Shown here: positions 1 through 6,821 of the stretch, piece after piece
Layout: every line of letters starts with the position of its first letter
Numbering within the stretch: the stretch's first letter is position 1
From: Endomicrobium sp.
GTDB taxonomy: Bacteria; Elusimicrobiota; Endomicrobiia; Endomicrobiales; Endomicrobiaceae
Assembly (NCBI GenBank): GCA_031277075.1
Contig: JAISLV010000124.1
Location: 1-14,135 of the forward strand
Direction of reading: 5' to 3'
DNA length: 14,135 nt
The notes under the pieces: model-generated
Seen by the model: only the letters and a program-made list of their open reading frames with translations
The model's database searches: none
Told to the model about the DNA's origin: nothing
Program-made: the position numbers and the translations under genes

Positions 1-46
1 TTGCGTTTTCTAATAAAAATTTATGCAAAATAGCTTCTTTATTCAT
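1..46 (-). CDS. ispA: Probable polyprenyl synthetase (IspA-like), first 15 codons only
   Basis: An ATG at 44-46 on the minus strand opens a frame reading MNKEAILHKFLLENA before the window ends. The start overlaps the xseB stop by 8 nt, so translation is probably coupled to xseB. The product guess comes mostly from context: xseA-xseB-ispA is a very common bacterial order, and a short amphipathic N-terminus like this suits farnesyl/geranyl diphosphate synthases. Fifteen residues cannot prove the family; another gene coupled to xseB is possible. Confidence 0.45.
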   Translation of the reverse strand, partial: MNKEAILHKFLLENA

Positions 47-266
47 CTTTAAACTCTTCTTTTTTAACGCCTTTTGAATCTTTTACTAAAATTTCTATTT
101 TCTTTTTAGCTTCGTTTAATTTGTCTGAACAAAATTTTACAAGCTCGCTGCCTTCGGCAAATAGCTCTAAGGCTTTGTCTAAATCAGGGTCTGCGTTTTC
201 CATTGCGGACACTATCTCTTCAAGTCTCAAAAGCGATTTTTCAAAATTTTGCTCTTTTTTGGACAT
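39..266 (-). CDS. xseB: Exodeoxyribonuclease VII small subunit
   Basis: 75-residue XseB, the small helical subunit that joins several copies to one XseA to form exonuclease VII, which degrades single-stranded DNA in the cytoplasm into short oligonucleotides. The family pattern is clear: FEKSLLRLEEIVSAME near the N-terminus, then LDKALELFAEGSELVKFC and a helix NEAKKKIEILV. The reading frame stays open upstream to 335, but that extension is translated repeat DNA. The start at 264-266 (MSKKEQNFEK) gives normal family length and is preceded by a GGGGGT purine run about 7 nt upstream. It overlaps the next gene by 8 nt. Unusually, it is separated from xseA by about 0.9 kb containing another gene and a tandem repeat array. 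Confidence 0.93.
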   Translation of the reverse strand: MSKKEQNFEKSLLRLEEIVSAMENADPDLDKALELFAEGSELVKFCSDKLNEAKKKIEILVKDSKGVKKEEFKDE

Positions 267-296
267 AAATGAACCCCCGAAAATGGCATTTTGACG

Positions 297-668
297 CAAT
301 GGATGCACAGATGTATAGAGACATGGCAACGACAAACAACAATGGCAGATGCTGAAACAAGTTCAGCATGACGGGCAAAAAAAACAAAGGCAATGGATAC
401 AACTAGGCGGCTAAGCAACGGCAAACAGACAAATGGATGCGCAGATGCATAAATGCATGGCAACGACAAACAACAACAGCAGATGCTGAAACAAGTTCAG
501 CATGACGGGCAAAAAAAACAAAGGCAAAGGATGCAACTAAGCGGCTAAGCAACTGCAAACAGACAAATGGATGCGCAGATGCATAAATGCATGGCAACGA
601 CAAACAACAACGGCAGATGCTGAAACAAGTTCAGCATGACGGGCAAAAAAACAAAGGCAAAGGATGAT
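297..668. repeat. 134-bp tandem repeat array, about 2.8 units
   Basis: Three units begin with GGATGC at 301, 435 and 569, exactly 134 bp apart; the third loses similarity around 665. Units two and three are nearly identical, unit one is more diverged. Each unit contains one 21-nt palindrome (349-369, 483-503, 617-637) with arms ATGCTGAA and TTCAGCAT around ACAAG, followed by a GACGGGC-A-rich stretch and AAGCGGCTAAGCAAC-type words. The array fills most of the gap upstream of xseB. 134 is not a multiple of 3, so the frames opened in each unit are not a repeated protein. Confidence 0.9.
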
Positions 669-780
669 GAACTACAGCAAAGAATGCAGCTAAACAGCTA
701 GGCAACGGCAAATTGTTTTATATCCTATTACTACTATCAAAATACATTTTTATCATCAAGAAATTATTTTTTAAATAATG
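669..780. other. Repeat-word tail and AT-rich spacer downstream of the orphan gene
   Basis: Up to about 712 this holds the words GCAGCTAAACAGCTAGG and CAACGGCAAA also found in other intergenic regions of the window. From 713 to 780 it is very AT-rich. A weak all-A/T hairpin (ATTATTT with AAATAAT, near 765-780) could end transcription of the minus-strand orphan gene, but it has no GC stem. No gene is seen here. Confidence 0.5.
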
Positions 781-1032
781 TTATTTACTATCTATTACTT
801 TCCAGTTAAACATTTCTTTAAAATCACTAAAACATTTTTCACATATCCAATGGTACTGATCTAATGTACAATATCCTTCATGTAATGTCCCATCATATTC
901 ACTAAATTTATCCCAACAAAACGAACAGTGTTCATGATCCCATTCCAAAGAAGGCTTTTTAAATTTAGAATAAATTAATTCCACATTCATTAAATATTCC
1001 TGCCCTTGTAATCTCCAGTCATTATTATCCAT
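781..1032 (-). CDS. Small cysteine/tryptophan-rich hypothetical protein
   Basis: 83-residue protein of unknown function lying between xseA and xseB on the same strand. It has HCSFC (Cys37 and Cys40) and, about 25-30 residues later, HWICEKC with ICEKCFSDFKEMFNWKV to the end. Two CxxC knuckles with nearby histidines suggest a small zinc-binding fold. The general look (WDHEHCSFCWDKF then GYCTLDQYHWICEKCF) resembles small solitary hypothetical proteins scattered among bacteria, some near toxin/immunity loci; I cannot name a family with certainty. It is far more AT-rich than xseA and bounded by repeats on both sides, which suggests acquired DNA. The start at 1030-1032 has only a weak AGGG upstream. 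Confidence 0.8.
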   Translation of the reverse strand: MDNNDWRLQGQEYLMNVELIYSKFKKPSLEWDHEHCSFCWDKFSEYDGTLHEGYCTLDQYHWICEKCFSDFKEMFNWKVIDSK

Positions 1033-1054
1033 AAAATATCTGCACCCTAAGTTT

Positions 1055-1084
1055 ATTATATTATCATTATATTATTACTGTCAT
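1055..1084 (-). promoter_or_regulatory. Candidate promoter of the orphan gene
   Basis: On the minus strand, ATGACA (1079-1084) is followed after 18 bp by TATAAT (1055-1060), placing a start site about 15 nt upstream of the orphan ATG. A second TATAAT (1066-1071) lies just upstream. The region is so AT-rich that chance matches are possible. If real, the orphan gene is transcribed independently of xseA. Confidence 0.4.
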
Positions 1085-1124
1085 ATGGACAAAGACAATG
1101 CGGGCTTTAGACGACAAACTTTTT

Positions 1125-1175
1125 TGTTTTTGCTTAGCTGCCTAGCCGCTTAGCTGCGTCCTTTACCGCCGTTTG
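1125..1175. repeat. Intergenic repeat words in inverted orientation
   Basis: Read on the minus strand this stretch is GCAGCTAAGCGGCTAGGCAG followed by CTAAGC. It is the same vocabulary as 530-545, 690-712 and 2459-2500, but inverted relative to the copy at 669-712 on the other side of the orphan gene. It directly follows the xseA stop codon. Confidence 0.6.
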
Positions 1176-2417
1176 TCAATCCTTTGTCGTCGTTATTACT
1201 TTTGCGGCGGCGGCGCCTTGCGAAAATTTTACATTTATGGTTTCGCCGATTTTTAAAGAGTCGGCGTTTTTAATTATGTTGCCGCTTTCGTCTTTACAGA
1301 TTGAATAGCCTCTGTTTAAAACCGACAGAGGAGAAATTAAATCTAACTTATGCGAAACGTCTCCAAGTTTTGAATATTTTAAATCGCAAAGAATTTTGAT
1401 ATTTTTAAAAAGCATGCCGCCAAGTTCGTCTACATATGTTATCTTATCCTCGTATATCAAATGCGGCTTTTGAAAAGCTCTAGCGGAAGAAAAAAGCTTG
1501 AGCCTGTTTTCATAGTTTTCAACTACAAAATTCATTTCGTCGGTTAAGGTTTCTTGTAAGGTTTCTACGCGTCTTTTTAATTCTTTCTTTCCCCTTACGG
1601 CAATTTCAGCCGCCGCAGACGGAGTAGGCGCTCTTAAATCCGCTACAAAATCCGCTATTGTAAAATCTGTTTCGTGACCTACGCAAGATATTACGGGAAT
1701 AGTTGAATCAAAAATCGCTTTTGCGACGGCTTCCGTATTAAAAGCCCATAAATCTTCTATTGAGCCGCCGCCGCGCCCTACAAGCAAAACGTCAATGTCT
1801 TTGCAATTGGCGTTTAAATAATGCAGAGCTTGCGGAATTTCTTTTTCCGCTTCTTTTCCTTGAACCCTTACGGGATAAATTAAAACCTCTGCGTTTGCCT
1901 CTAAATCTTCCAAAACGCTTAAAATATCGCGCAAAGCCGCGCCGTCTTGAGAAGTTATAACGCCTATTTTATTTATAAGTTTTGGAATTTCTTTTTTTGC
2001 GGCTTCGTCAAAATACCCCAAAGCCTGAAGTTTCTTTTTGAGTTTCTCAAATTCTTCAGACAACAGACCTCTGCCGCAAACTTCCATTTTATTGACAATA
2101 ATTTGGTAATCGCCGCGTTTTGGGTAAGAGCTTATCCGCCCGAAAACCAAAACTTTCATACCGTCTTTTGGCGCAAAAGTCAAAGAAATATTTGCGTTTT
2201 GAAACATTACGGCTTTAATTTGCGCGTTTTCGTCTTTGAGATAAAAATACATATGCCCTGAATTATAAGTTTTGAAATCCGAAATTTCCCCCTCAAGCCA
2301 AACGGCAGGATAAGAATCTTCTAAGACAAGCTTTATCTCGTCGCTGATTTGGGAAACGGTATAAATTAGACGTCCGTCGTCTAAAGCAAGCAAATTTAAA
2401 TCAAAATCGTCTGACAT
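1176..2417 (-). CDS. xseA: Exodeoxyribonuclease VII large subunit
   Basis: 413-residue XseA, catalytic subunit of exonuclease VII. The N-terminal OB-fold that binds single-stranded DNA spans roughly residues 18-113 (YTVSQISDEIK, WLEGEISDFK, GHMYFYLKD). The catalytic domain follows with IGVITSQDGAALRDIL (151-166), VGRGGGSIEDLW (213-224), PVISCVGHETDFTIADFVAD (241-260) and RAPTPSAAAE, all hallmark motifs. The coiled segment after about 280 is the XseB-binding region. Length is slightly below the usual 400-450. The start at 2415-2417 has AAGGGG about 8 nt upstream. The gene lies 0.4 kb downstream of rny across repeat DNA, so it may not share the rarA-rny transcript. Its last codons run directly into intergenic repeat words. 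Confidence 0.97.
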   Translation of the reverse strand: MSDDFDLNLLALDDGRLIYTVSQISDEIKLVLEDSYPAVWLEGEISDFKTYNSGHMYFYLKDENAQIKAVMFQNANISLTFAPKDGMKVLVFGRISSYPKRGDYQIIVNKMEVCGRGLLSEEFEKLKKKLQALGYFDEAAKKEIPKLINKIGVITSQDGAALRDILSVLEDLEANAEVLIYPVRVQGKEAEKEIPQALHYLNANCKDIDVLLVGRGGGSIEDLWAFNTEAVAKAIFDSTIPVISCVGHETDFTIADFVADLRAPTPSAAAEIAVRGKKELKRRVETLQETLTDEMNFVVENYENRLKLFSSARAFQKPHLIYEDKITYVDELGGMLFKNIKILCDLKYSKLGDVSHKLDLISPLSVLNRGYSICKDESGNIIKNADSLKIGETINVKFSQGAAAAKVITTTKD

Positions 2418-2820
2418 TGAAAACCCCTTGAAAAAACGCAGCTAGGCAACGACGAAAGAATGCAGCTAAGCAGCTAAGAAGTTAGGAAGCTAAGCAACGA
2501 CGAACGACAGAAAAATACAGCTTAAAATGCAGTTAGGCAACAACTACTAACGGACAAAGGCAGATACTGAAACAAGTTCAGTATGACGGGCAAAAAACAA
2601 AGACAATAACAGACTATGATTGTTGCTGTTGCTGCCGTTAGCCGTTGCCTTTGCCTAGCTGCCTAACTTCTTAGCTGCCTAGCTGCCTTTACAAGTTCAG
2701 TATGACGGGCAAAAAACAAAGACAATAACAGACTATGATTGTTGCCGTCATTGCTGTTGCTGCCGTTAGTCGTTGCCTTTGCCTAGCTGCTTAACTTCTT
2801 AGCTGCAGTCTTTGCAGTCG
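2418..2820. repeat. Repeat-filled rny-xseA intergenic region
   Basis: No gene is seen in these 403 bp. A 119-bp unit is duplicated in tandem (about 2572-2690 and 2691-2812), starting inside the loop of the palindrome at 2564-2584 and ending in GCCTAGCTGC/TTAGCTGC words. Separately, 2462-2497 is the reverse complement of 2651-2686 with 33 of 36 positions matching, so transcripts could form a long stem enclosing about 150 nt. The second tandem unit carries another copy of the same arm. Confidence 0.85.
2564..2584. repeat. Palindromic repeat, ATACTGAA variant
   Basis: Arms ATACTGAA and TTCAGTAT surround ACAAG, followed by GACGGGC as in the other copies. Compared with the copies at 349, 483 and 617 (ATGCTGAA/TTCAGCAT), the third base of the left arm and its partner in the right arm have both changed, keeping the pairing perfect. 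Confidence 0.85.
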
Positions 2821-4377
2821 TTATTTCGCTATATCCTGCGCTCTGGTTTCTCTGATTACAGTTATTTTAATTTGTCCGGGATATTCAAGTTCCTGCTCTA
2901 CTTTTTTAGCTATGTCTCTTGCTAAAACTTGGGCTTGTTTATCGTCAATATCTTCAGGCTCTACCAAAACTCTTACTTCTCTGCCTGCCTGTATTGCGTA
3001 AGCCGAAGCCACGCCTTTAAAATCTTTTGCCACTTTTTCAAGATTTTCCAAACGCTTTAAATAATGTTCTACGGATTCTCTTCTTGCTCCGGGACGCGCC
3101 GCCGATATTGCGTCTGCGGCGGCTATAACAAAGGCTTCCGCGCTTTTTGGAGTGTCAAACCCTTCGTGATGAGAAAGAATTGCGTTTATCATTTTAGGCG
3201 ATTCGCCGTATTTTTTGGCAATATCTGCAGAAATTTGATGATGCGTGCCTTCAACTTCGTGGTCAACGGCTTTGCCTATATCGTGCAGTAAAGCGGCTTT
3301 TTTACAAAACATTATGTCTAAGCCTAGCTCGCCCGCAAGCGCGCCCGCTAGCCAAGTTACTTCAAGCGTGTGCTGAAGCTGGTTTTGCCCATATGAAGTT
3401 CTGTATTTTAATTTCCCAAGCAATCTTATTATCTCGGGGTTAAGACCAGGCACTCCCGCGTCTATGGCGGCTTGTTCTCCAATTTCTTTTAGGTGCTGTT
3501 CCATCTCTTTTTTAACTTTTTCAACCACTTCTTCAATTCTTGCAGGATGAATACGTCCGTCGGCAATAAGCCTTTCTAAAGCTATTTTTGCAATTTGCCT
3601 TCTTACGCCGTCAAACGCCGAAACCGTTATAGCCTCAGGCGTATCGTCTACTATAAGGTCTACGCCTGTAGCCTGTTCAAAAGCCCTTATGTTTCTGCCT
3701 TCTCTTCCTATAACTCTTCCTTTTATTTCGTCGTTAATTATTGCGACTGTAGACGTGGTAATGTCTGCCGTATGGTCTGCGGCTATGCGCTGTATAGCCA
3801 CAGAAAGAATTTCTTTTGATTTTTTGTCGGCGTTTTCTCTGGTTTCTTGTTCAATTTTTTGAGCTAAAACGGCGGCGTCGCGTTTGGCTTCTTCTTCCAT
3901 AGCCGACACTAGGGTCTTTTTAGCTTCTTCCCTTGTCATGCCTGAAATTTTTTCTAAGGTTTTTTTCTGTTCGTCTTTTATTTTCTCAACCTCGTCAAAT
4001 TTCACTTTAAGGGTTTGCTCTTTTAAATTTATATCTTTTTCTTTTTGCAGAATTTCTCTATCGCGTTTGTCTGCGGAATCAATTTTTCTGTCTAGGTTTT
4101 CCTCGCGCTGATTAAGGCGATTTTCTGTGTTTTGCGCGTTTTGCTTTCTTTCTTTTATTTCCAGTTCGAACTCTTTGCGTTCCTTATCTACAATAAGTTT
4201 CGCTTCAAGCATAGCTTCTTTCTTTTTTGTTTCCGCCACTAAATTCGCTTCTTTTAATATTCTTTGGCTGTCTTGTTCGGCTGATTTGACGCTCATTTTT
4301 GCATATACAAAACGCAGGGCGTATCCTGCGGCGATACCGCAAACAACGGCTATAGCAATCGCAATCGTATTTTCCAT
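2821..4377 (-). CDS. rny: Ribonuclease Y
   Basis: 518-residue RNase Y, the membrane-anchored endoribonuclease that starts decay of many mRNAs; length matches the usual ~520. In order: an N-terminal transmembrane helix (residues 4-26), a long charged coiled coil (about 30-200), a KH RNA-binding domain (about 208-275, with GRVIGREGRNIRAFEQATGVD), and an HD phosphohydrolase domain (about 335-430) with LLHDIGKAVDHEVEGTHH and ILSHHEG giving the metal-binding H/HD residues. The C-terminal region ends GQIKITVIRETRAQDIAK, typical of the family. The start at 4375-4377 has AAGGAG about 10 nt upstream. It follows the cyclo-ligase gene by 24 bp, so rarA, the cyclo-ligase and rny probably form one operon. 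Confidence 0.97.
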   Translation of the reverse strand: MENTIAIAIAVVCGIAAGYALRFVYAKMSVKSAEQDSQRILKEANLVAETKKKEAMLEAKLIVDKERKEFELEIKERKQNAQNTENRLNQREENLDRKIDSADKRDREILQKEKDINLKEQTLKVKFDEVEKIKDEQKKTLEKISGMTREEAKKTLVSAMEEEAKRDAAVLAQKIEQETRENADKKSKEILSVAIQRIAADHTADITTSTVAIINDEIKGRVIGREGRNIRAFEQATGVDLIVDDTPEAITVSAFDGVRRQIAKIALERLIADGRIHPARIEEVVEKVKKEMEQHLKEIGEQAAIDAGVPGLNPEIIRLLGKLKYRTSYGQNQLQHTLEVTWLAGALAGELGLDIMFCKKAALLHDIGKAVDHEVEGTHHQISADIAKKYGESPKMINAILSHHEGFDTPKSAEAFVIAAADAISAARPGARRESVEHYLKRLENLEKVAKDFKGVASAYAIQAGREVRVLVEPEDIDDKQAQVLARDIAKKVEQELEYPGQIKITVIRETRAQDIAK

Positions 4378-4401
4378 TTTCGCATTACTCCTTCCTATAT
4401 A

Positions 4402-4995
4402 TTAATTTCGTACGACCTGTATGTATCTTTTTTCGGTGATAATAGAGCCGACGGGCAGGTCGTTTTTACCTGTCGGGACTTTGTCTGTAATTTGACAATC
4501 GTAGGCTACGCCGATTGTTTTTCCTATAGGTATGTCTTTAAGCCATTTGTCAAAATATCCTTTGCCGTAGCCTGTTCTGTAGCCCTTGTAATCAAAAGCT
4601 ATTCCCGGCACAAAAACTAAGTCAATGTCTTCTTTTGAAACGGACTCGTCGGGCATAATCTCGGGCTGTCTTATGCCGTAGACATACTGAAAAGCGTCTT
4701 CAAGCCTTGAAATTCTTACGGCTATCATAGCTCCGTCGCCGGGATTTTCTATCGCGGGGACGACTACGGTTTTGCCGTCGTCAAACGCTTGAGCTATCAT
4801 AGCGTCGGTAATTACTTCGGAACCGTAAGACATATAAAACATTATCGTTTTGGCTTTTTCGTAAAGCGGAAGTTTGCGCACTGCAGCGGTTATAACGTTG
4901 CTGTAGGCGGCGGCAAGAATTGGGTCTAGTTTGTCTCTTAAATTTAAAAATTCAAACCTGACTTTTCTTTTTTCCGAGTCTAATAAGTCTTTCAC
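4402..4995 (-). CDS. 5-formyltetrahydrofolate cyclo-ligase
   Basis: 197-residue enzyme that uses ATP to convert 5-formyl-THF to 5,10-methenyl-THF, returning stored folate to the one-carbon pool. The N-terminal basic helix KRKVRFEFLNLRDKL and the signature VFVPGIAFDYKGYRTGYGKG (about 127-146) then YFDKWL are diagnostic (YgfA/Fau/MTHFS family). The frame is open upstream to a TTG at 5010, but the start at GTG 4993-4995 is preferred: GAGGGG sits 7 nt upstream and the resulting protein (MKDLLDSEKRK) fits family length. This start lies inside rarA, a 44-bp overlap that suggests coupled translation. In Proteobacteria the same enzyme gene lies next to 6S RNA; here 6S RNA lies just beyond rarA. Confidence 0.93.
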   Translation of the reverse strand: MKDLLDSEKRKVRFEFLNLRDKLDPILAAAYSNVITAAVRKLPLYEKAKTIMFYMSYGSEVITDAMIAQAFDDGKTVVVPAIENPGDGAMIAVRISRLEDAFQYVYGIRQPEIMPDESVSKEDIDLVFVPGIAFDYKGYRTGYGKGYFDKWLKDIPIGKTIGVAYDCQITDKVPTGKNDLPVGSIITEKRYIQVVRN

Positions 4996-6271
4996 GTATT
5001 TTCCCCTCAAAACCTTCGTTTGAAGGTTTATAAAATTCTATAGGTTCCGGTAAATATTCCTGCTTGACGTAATGTCCTTCGTAATCGTGCGGATACTTAT
5101 ACCCCTGACCATGCCCGAGCGTTTTTGCGTCAAGGTTTGCGTCTTTTAAATGGTTCGGCACATTGCGGACTTTGCCGTTTTTCACTTCCTCAAACGCCGC
5201 GTTGACGGCAAGATAGGAAGCGTTTGATTTAGGGGCGCAGGCAATATAAATTGCCGCCTGCGCCAAAATAATTTTTGCTTCAGGCATACCTACGAATTCA
5301 ACCGCGTTAAGCGCCGAAACGGCAAGCGTCAAAGCCCTAGGGTCTGCGTTTCCAACGTCTTCAGACGCGCAAATAATAATTCTTCTTGCGATAAAGCGCG
5401 GGTCTTCGCCCGCCGCAAGCATTTTAGACATCCAATAAACCGCAGCGTCAGGGTCGCAACCGCGCATAGACTTTATAAATGCGGATATATGGTCGTAATG
5501 CGCGTCGCCTGAACGGTCGTATTGAACCGCTCTTTTTTGCATAGATTCCTGCGCTACGGCAATGTCAAAAATCCTAACGCTTTGGGCGTTGACTTTAGTT
5601 GAAAGAACTCCGATTTCCAAAGCGTTTAAAAGTTTTCTTGCGTCGCCGCTTGCGTTTAAAACAAGATGTTCTTTAGCCTCTGCGGATATTTCAACGTTGT
5701 ATTTGCCAAGTCCGTTTTCTTTATCCGACAGAGCTTTTTCTAAAATTTGTAAGAGAGCTTCTTGCGACAATTCTTTAAACTCAAAAACAATACTGCGCGA
5801 AATAATAGCCGCGTTGATGTAGAAAAAAGGGTTTTCAGTAGTTATTCCTATAAGCGTAATAGTCCCTCTTTCAACGTCTGGCAGCAAGGCGTCCTGCTGG
5901 GAACGGTTGAAATGATGTATTTCGTCAAGCATTAAAATCGTCTTTTTGCCCGACATTTCAACGCGCGATTTCGCCTGTTCAATAATTTTTCTGATGTCTG
6001 AAATACCGATTGTAACCGCGTTGGCTTCTGCAAAATAAGCTTTTGTTTTTGACGCTATTATTTTTGCAAGCGCGCTTTTACCCGAGCCGGGAGGTCCGAA
6101 AAATATCGCCGAAGCCAAGTTGTCGGCTTCAATAGAACGACGCAGAAGTTTCCCGTCGCCGACTATGTTTTCCTGCCCCATAAAAGCGTCAAAATCCTTA
6201 GGCGCCATTCTGGCGGCAAGAGGCTTGTTTTTCCCAGACGCGGCGTTTGTTAAAAAATCTGTTTGAGACAT
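4952..6271 (-). CDS. rarA: Replication-associated recombination ATPase RarA (MgsA)
   Basis: 439-residue AAA+ clamp-loader-like ATPase of the RarA/MgsA/WRNIP1 family, which acts at stalled replication forks with SSB. N-terminal PLAARMAPKDFDAFMGQENIVG is typical. Walker A GPPGSGKS is at 59-66, Walker B ILMLDEIHHFNRSQQDALLP at 112-131, sensor region TLIGITTENPFF at 139-150, followed by SRS (158-160) as arginine-finger candidate. The C-terminal tetramerisation region includes GCDPDAAVYWMSKMLAAGED and the closing HGQGYKYPHDYEGHYVKQEY block. The ribosome-binding site is weak (GGGT). First gene of the probable rarA-cyclo-ligase-rny operon; a MITE-like element sits between its promoter region and the upstream 6S RNA gene. 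Confidence 0.96.
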   Translation of the reverse strand: MSQTDFLTNAASGKNKPLAARMAPKDFDAFMGQENIVGDGKLLRRSIEADNLASAIFFGPPGSGKSALAKIIASKTKAYFAEANAVTIGISDIRKIIEQAKSRVEMSGKKTILMLDEIHHFNRSQQDALLPDVERGTITLIGITTENPFFYINAAIISRSIVFEFKELSQEALLQILEKALSDKENGLGKYNVEISAEAKEHLVLNASGDARKLLNALEIGVLSTKVNAQSVRIFDIAVAQESMQKRAVQYDRSGDAHYDHISAFIKSMRGCDPDAAVYWMSKMLAAGEDPRFIARRIIICASEDVGNADPRALTLAVSALNAVEFVGMPEAKIILAQAAIYIACAPKSNASYLAVNAAFEEVKNGKVRNVPNHLKDANLDAKTLGHGQGYKYPHDYEGHYVKQEYLPEPIEFYKPSNEGFEGKIRERLIRLGKKKSQV

Positions 6272-6355
6272 TGTTTTACCCGATAAAAAGCGAAGATTAA
6301 AAACGGATAGTTAAAAACTAGGAGTTGAGAGATTGTATTTTTGCGCTTGCGAAAA

Positions 6356-6385
6356 ATATTACGTTTTGGTTTTACCGAAACTCAA
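6356..6385 (-). promoter_or_regulatory. Candidate rarA promoter
   Basis: On the minus strand TTGAGT (6380-6385) is followed after 18 bp by TAATAT (6356-6361), about 85 nt upstream of the rarA ATG. It lies between the MITE-like element and rarA, in otherwise unannotated sequence. Confidence 0.4.
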
Positions 6386-6437
6386 TATCTTTATACTGCG
6401 CTCTTTTCAACCTTTAGAAACGCCCTTACCCCTAAAA

Positions 6438-6620
6438 GGGTGTCTCTAAAAACCCTACCGCCCGTCCAAGCCTTGCGCCTTGAGAGACATTGTCTCTCAA
6501 GGCATTTGGGCGTCAAAAAATTTGTCCGTCCTTGCTCTTAAGACGCGGCTTGCATTTTCTTCTTTGCACTGCCGCAAAATTTGCGGCAATTACGGACATT
6601 ATAGGTTTTTAGAGACGCCA
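6438..6620. mobile_element. MITE-like element with terminal inverted repeats, copy 1
   Basis: 183-bp element beginning GGGTGTCTCTAAAAACCC and ending in GGTTTTTAGAGACGCCA, an imperfect terminal inverted repeat of about 17-18 bp. The interior has a perfect 12-bp inverted repeat (GCCTTGAGAGAC, 3-nt loop, GTCTCTCAAGGC) and a second palindrome GCCGCAAA/TTTGCGGC. A related copy is at 10304-10485, most similar over the right half. TAAAA occurs at both edges and could be a target duplication, but the exact edges are uncertain. There is no transposase, so it would depend on an IS elsewhere. A degenerate outward-facing end (CTTTAGAAACGCCC, about 6413-6426) hints at remains of a second element next to it. 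Confidence 0.75.
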
Positions 6621-6785
6621 TAAAATAAAATCCCCGCAGCGCCGTGCGTTTAAGCGGTTTAAAGCCCATTTGTTAAGTGAGATACAGTGGCATATGCCCG
6701 CGAGCAAACGCTCGACTGCTGTTCTCCTGAATAGACTTGTAGGAATAAACACGCCTAAAACAATCACCAACACTGCAGGGAAAAT
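6621..6785 (-). ncRNA. ssrS: 6S RNA
   Basis: Probable 6S RNA, which mimics an open promoter and binds housekeeping-sigma RNA polymerase, chiefly in stationary phase. The transcript would begin near CCCTGCAGTGTTGGTG (6780 downward). Its first ten bases CCCTGCAGTG pair fully (with G-U) with CGCTGCGGGG at 6632-6641, making the closing stem. In the middle lies the strong hairpin CGAGC-GTTT-GCTCG (6701-6714), supported by outer GCAGT/ACTGT pairing, consistent with a terminal stem separated from the closing stem by a large bubble. A U-rich tail (TTTTATTTTA) follows the closing stem. Size about 150-165 nt is typical. The gene sits directly downstream of zapA and near the cyclo-ligase gene, the classic 6S neighbourhood. 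The exact ends are estimated. Confidence 0.8.
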
Positions 6786-6791
6786 TTAAAA

Positions 6792-6821
6792 TATTTCAGT
6801 TGACAAAACCCGTTTCGTCAA
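6792..6821 (-). promoter_or_regulatory. Candidate 6S RNA promoter inside the zapA 3' end
   Basis: On the minus strand TTGACG (6816-6821) is followed after 18 bp by GAAATA (6792-6797) in AT-rich DNA, predicting a start near 6785, just before the 6S closing stem. It overlaps the last zapA codons. The -10 is poor, so processing from a zapA transcript is an alternative. Confidence 0.4.

Noticed and set aside
267..335. N-terminal extension of xseB
   Set aside because: It is translated repeat DNA; the internal ATG has a purine-rich site and gives normal XseB length.
227..603. Overlapping minus-strand frames within the 134-bp repeats, with a recurrent HAELVSAS peptide
   Set aside because: The peptide is the translated palindrome; the repeat length is not a multiple of 3, so copies fall in different frames, and there are no ribosome-binding sites or recognisable proteins.
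297..668. CRISPR array
   Set aside because: Units are 134 bp and near-identical throughout, with no short-repeat/unique-spacer alternation and no cas genes.
4127..4405. Serine/phenylalanine-rich plus-strand frame opposite rny
   Set aside because: Antisense reading of the coiled-coil region of RNase Y; low-complexity composition is explained by that.
4996..5010. TTG start giving a 202-residue cyclo-ligase
   Set aside because: The GAGGGG ribosome-binding site would fall within the coding part; the GTG five codons on is spaced correctly from it.
6341..6541. Small plus-strand protein in the MITE-like copy 1
   Set aside because: The frame begins outside the element and is not maintained in copy 2; there is no convincing ribosome-binding site.
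6272..6795. tRNA gene in the rarA-zapA gap
   Set aside because: The structured part folds as 6S RNA, and no cloverleaf or T-loop GGTTCRA pattern with acceptor pairing was found.
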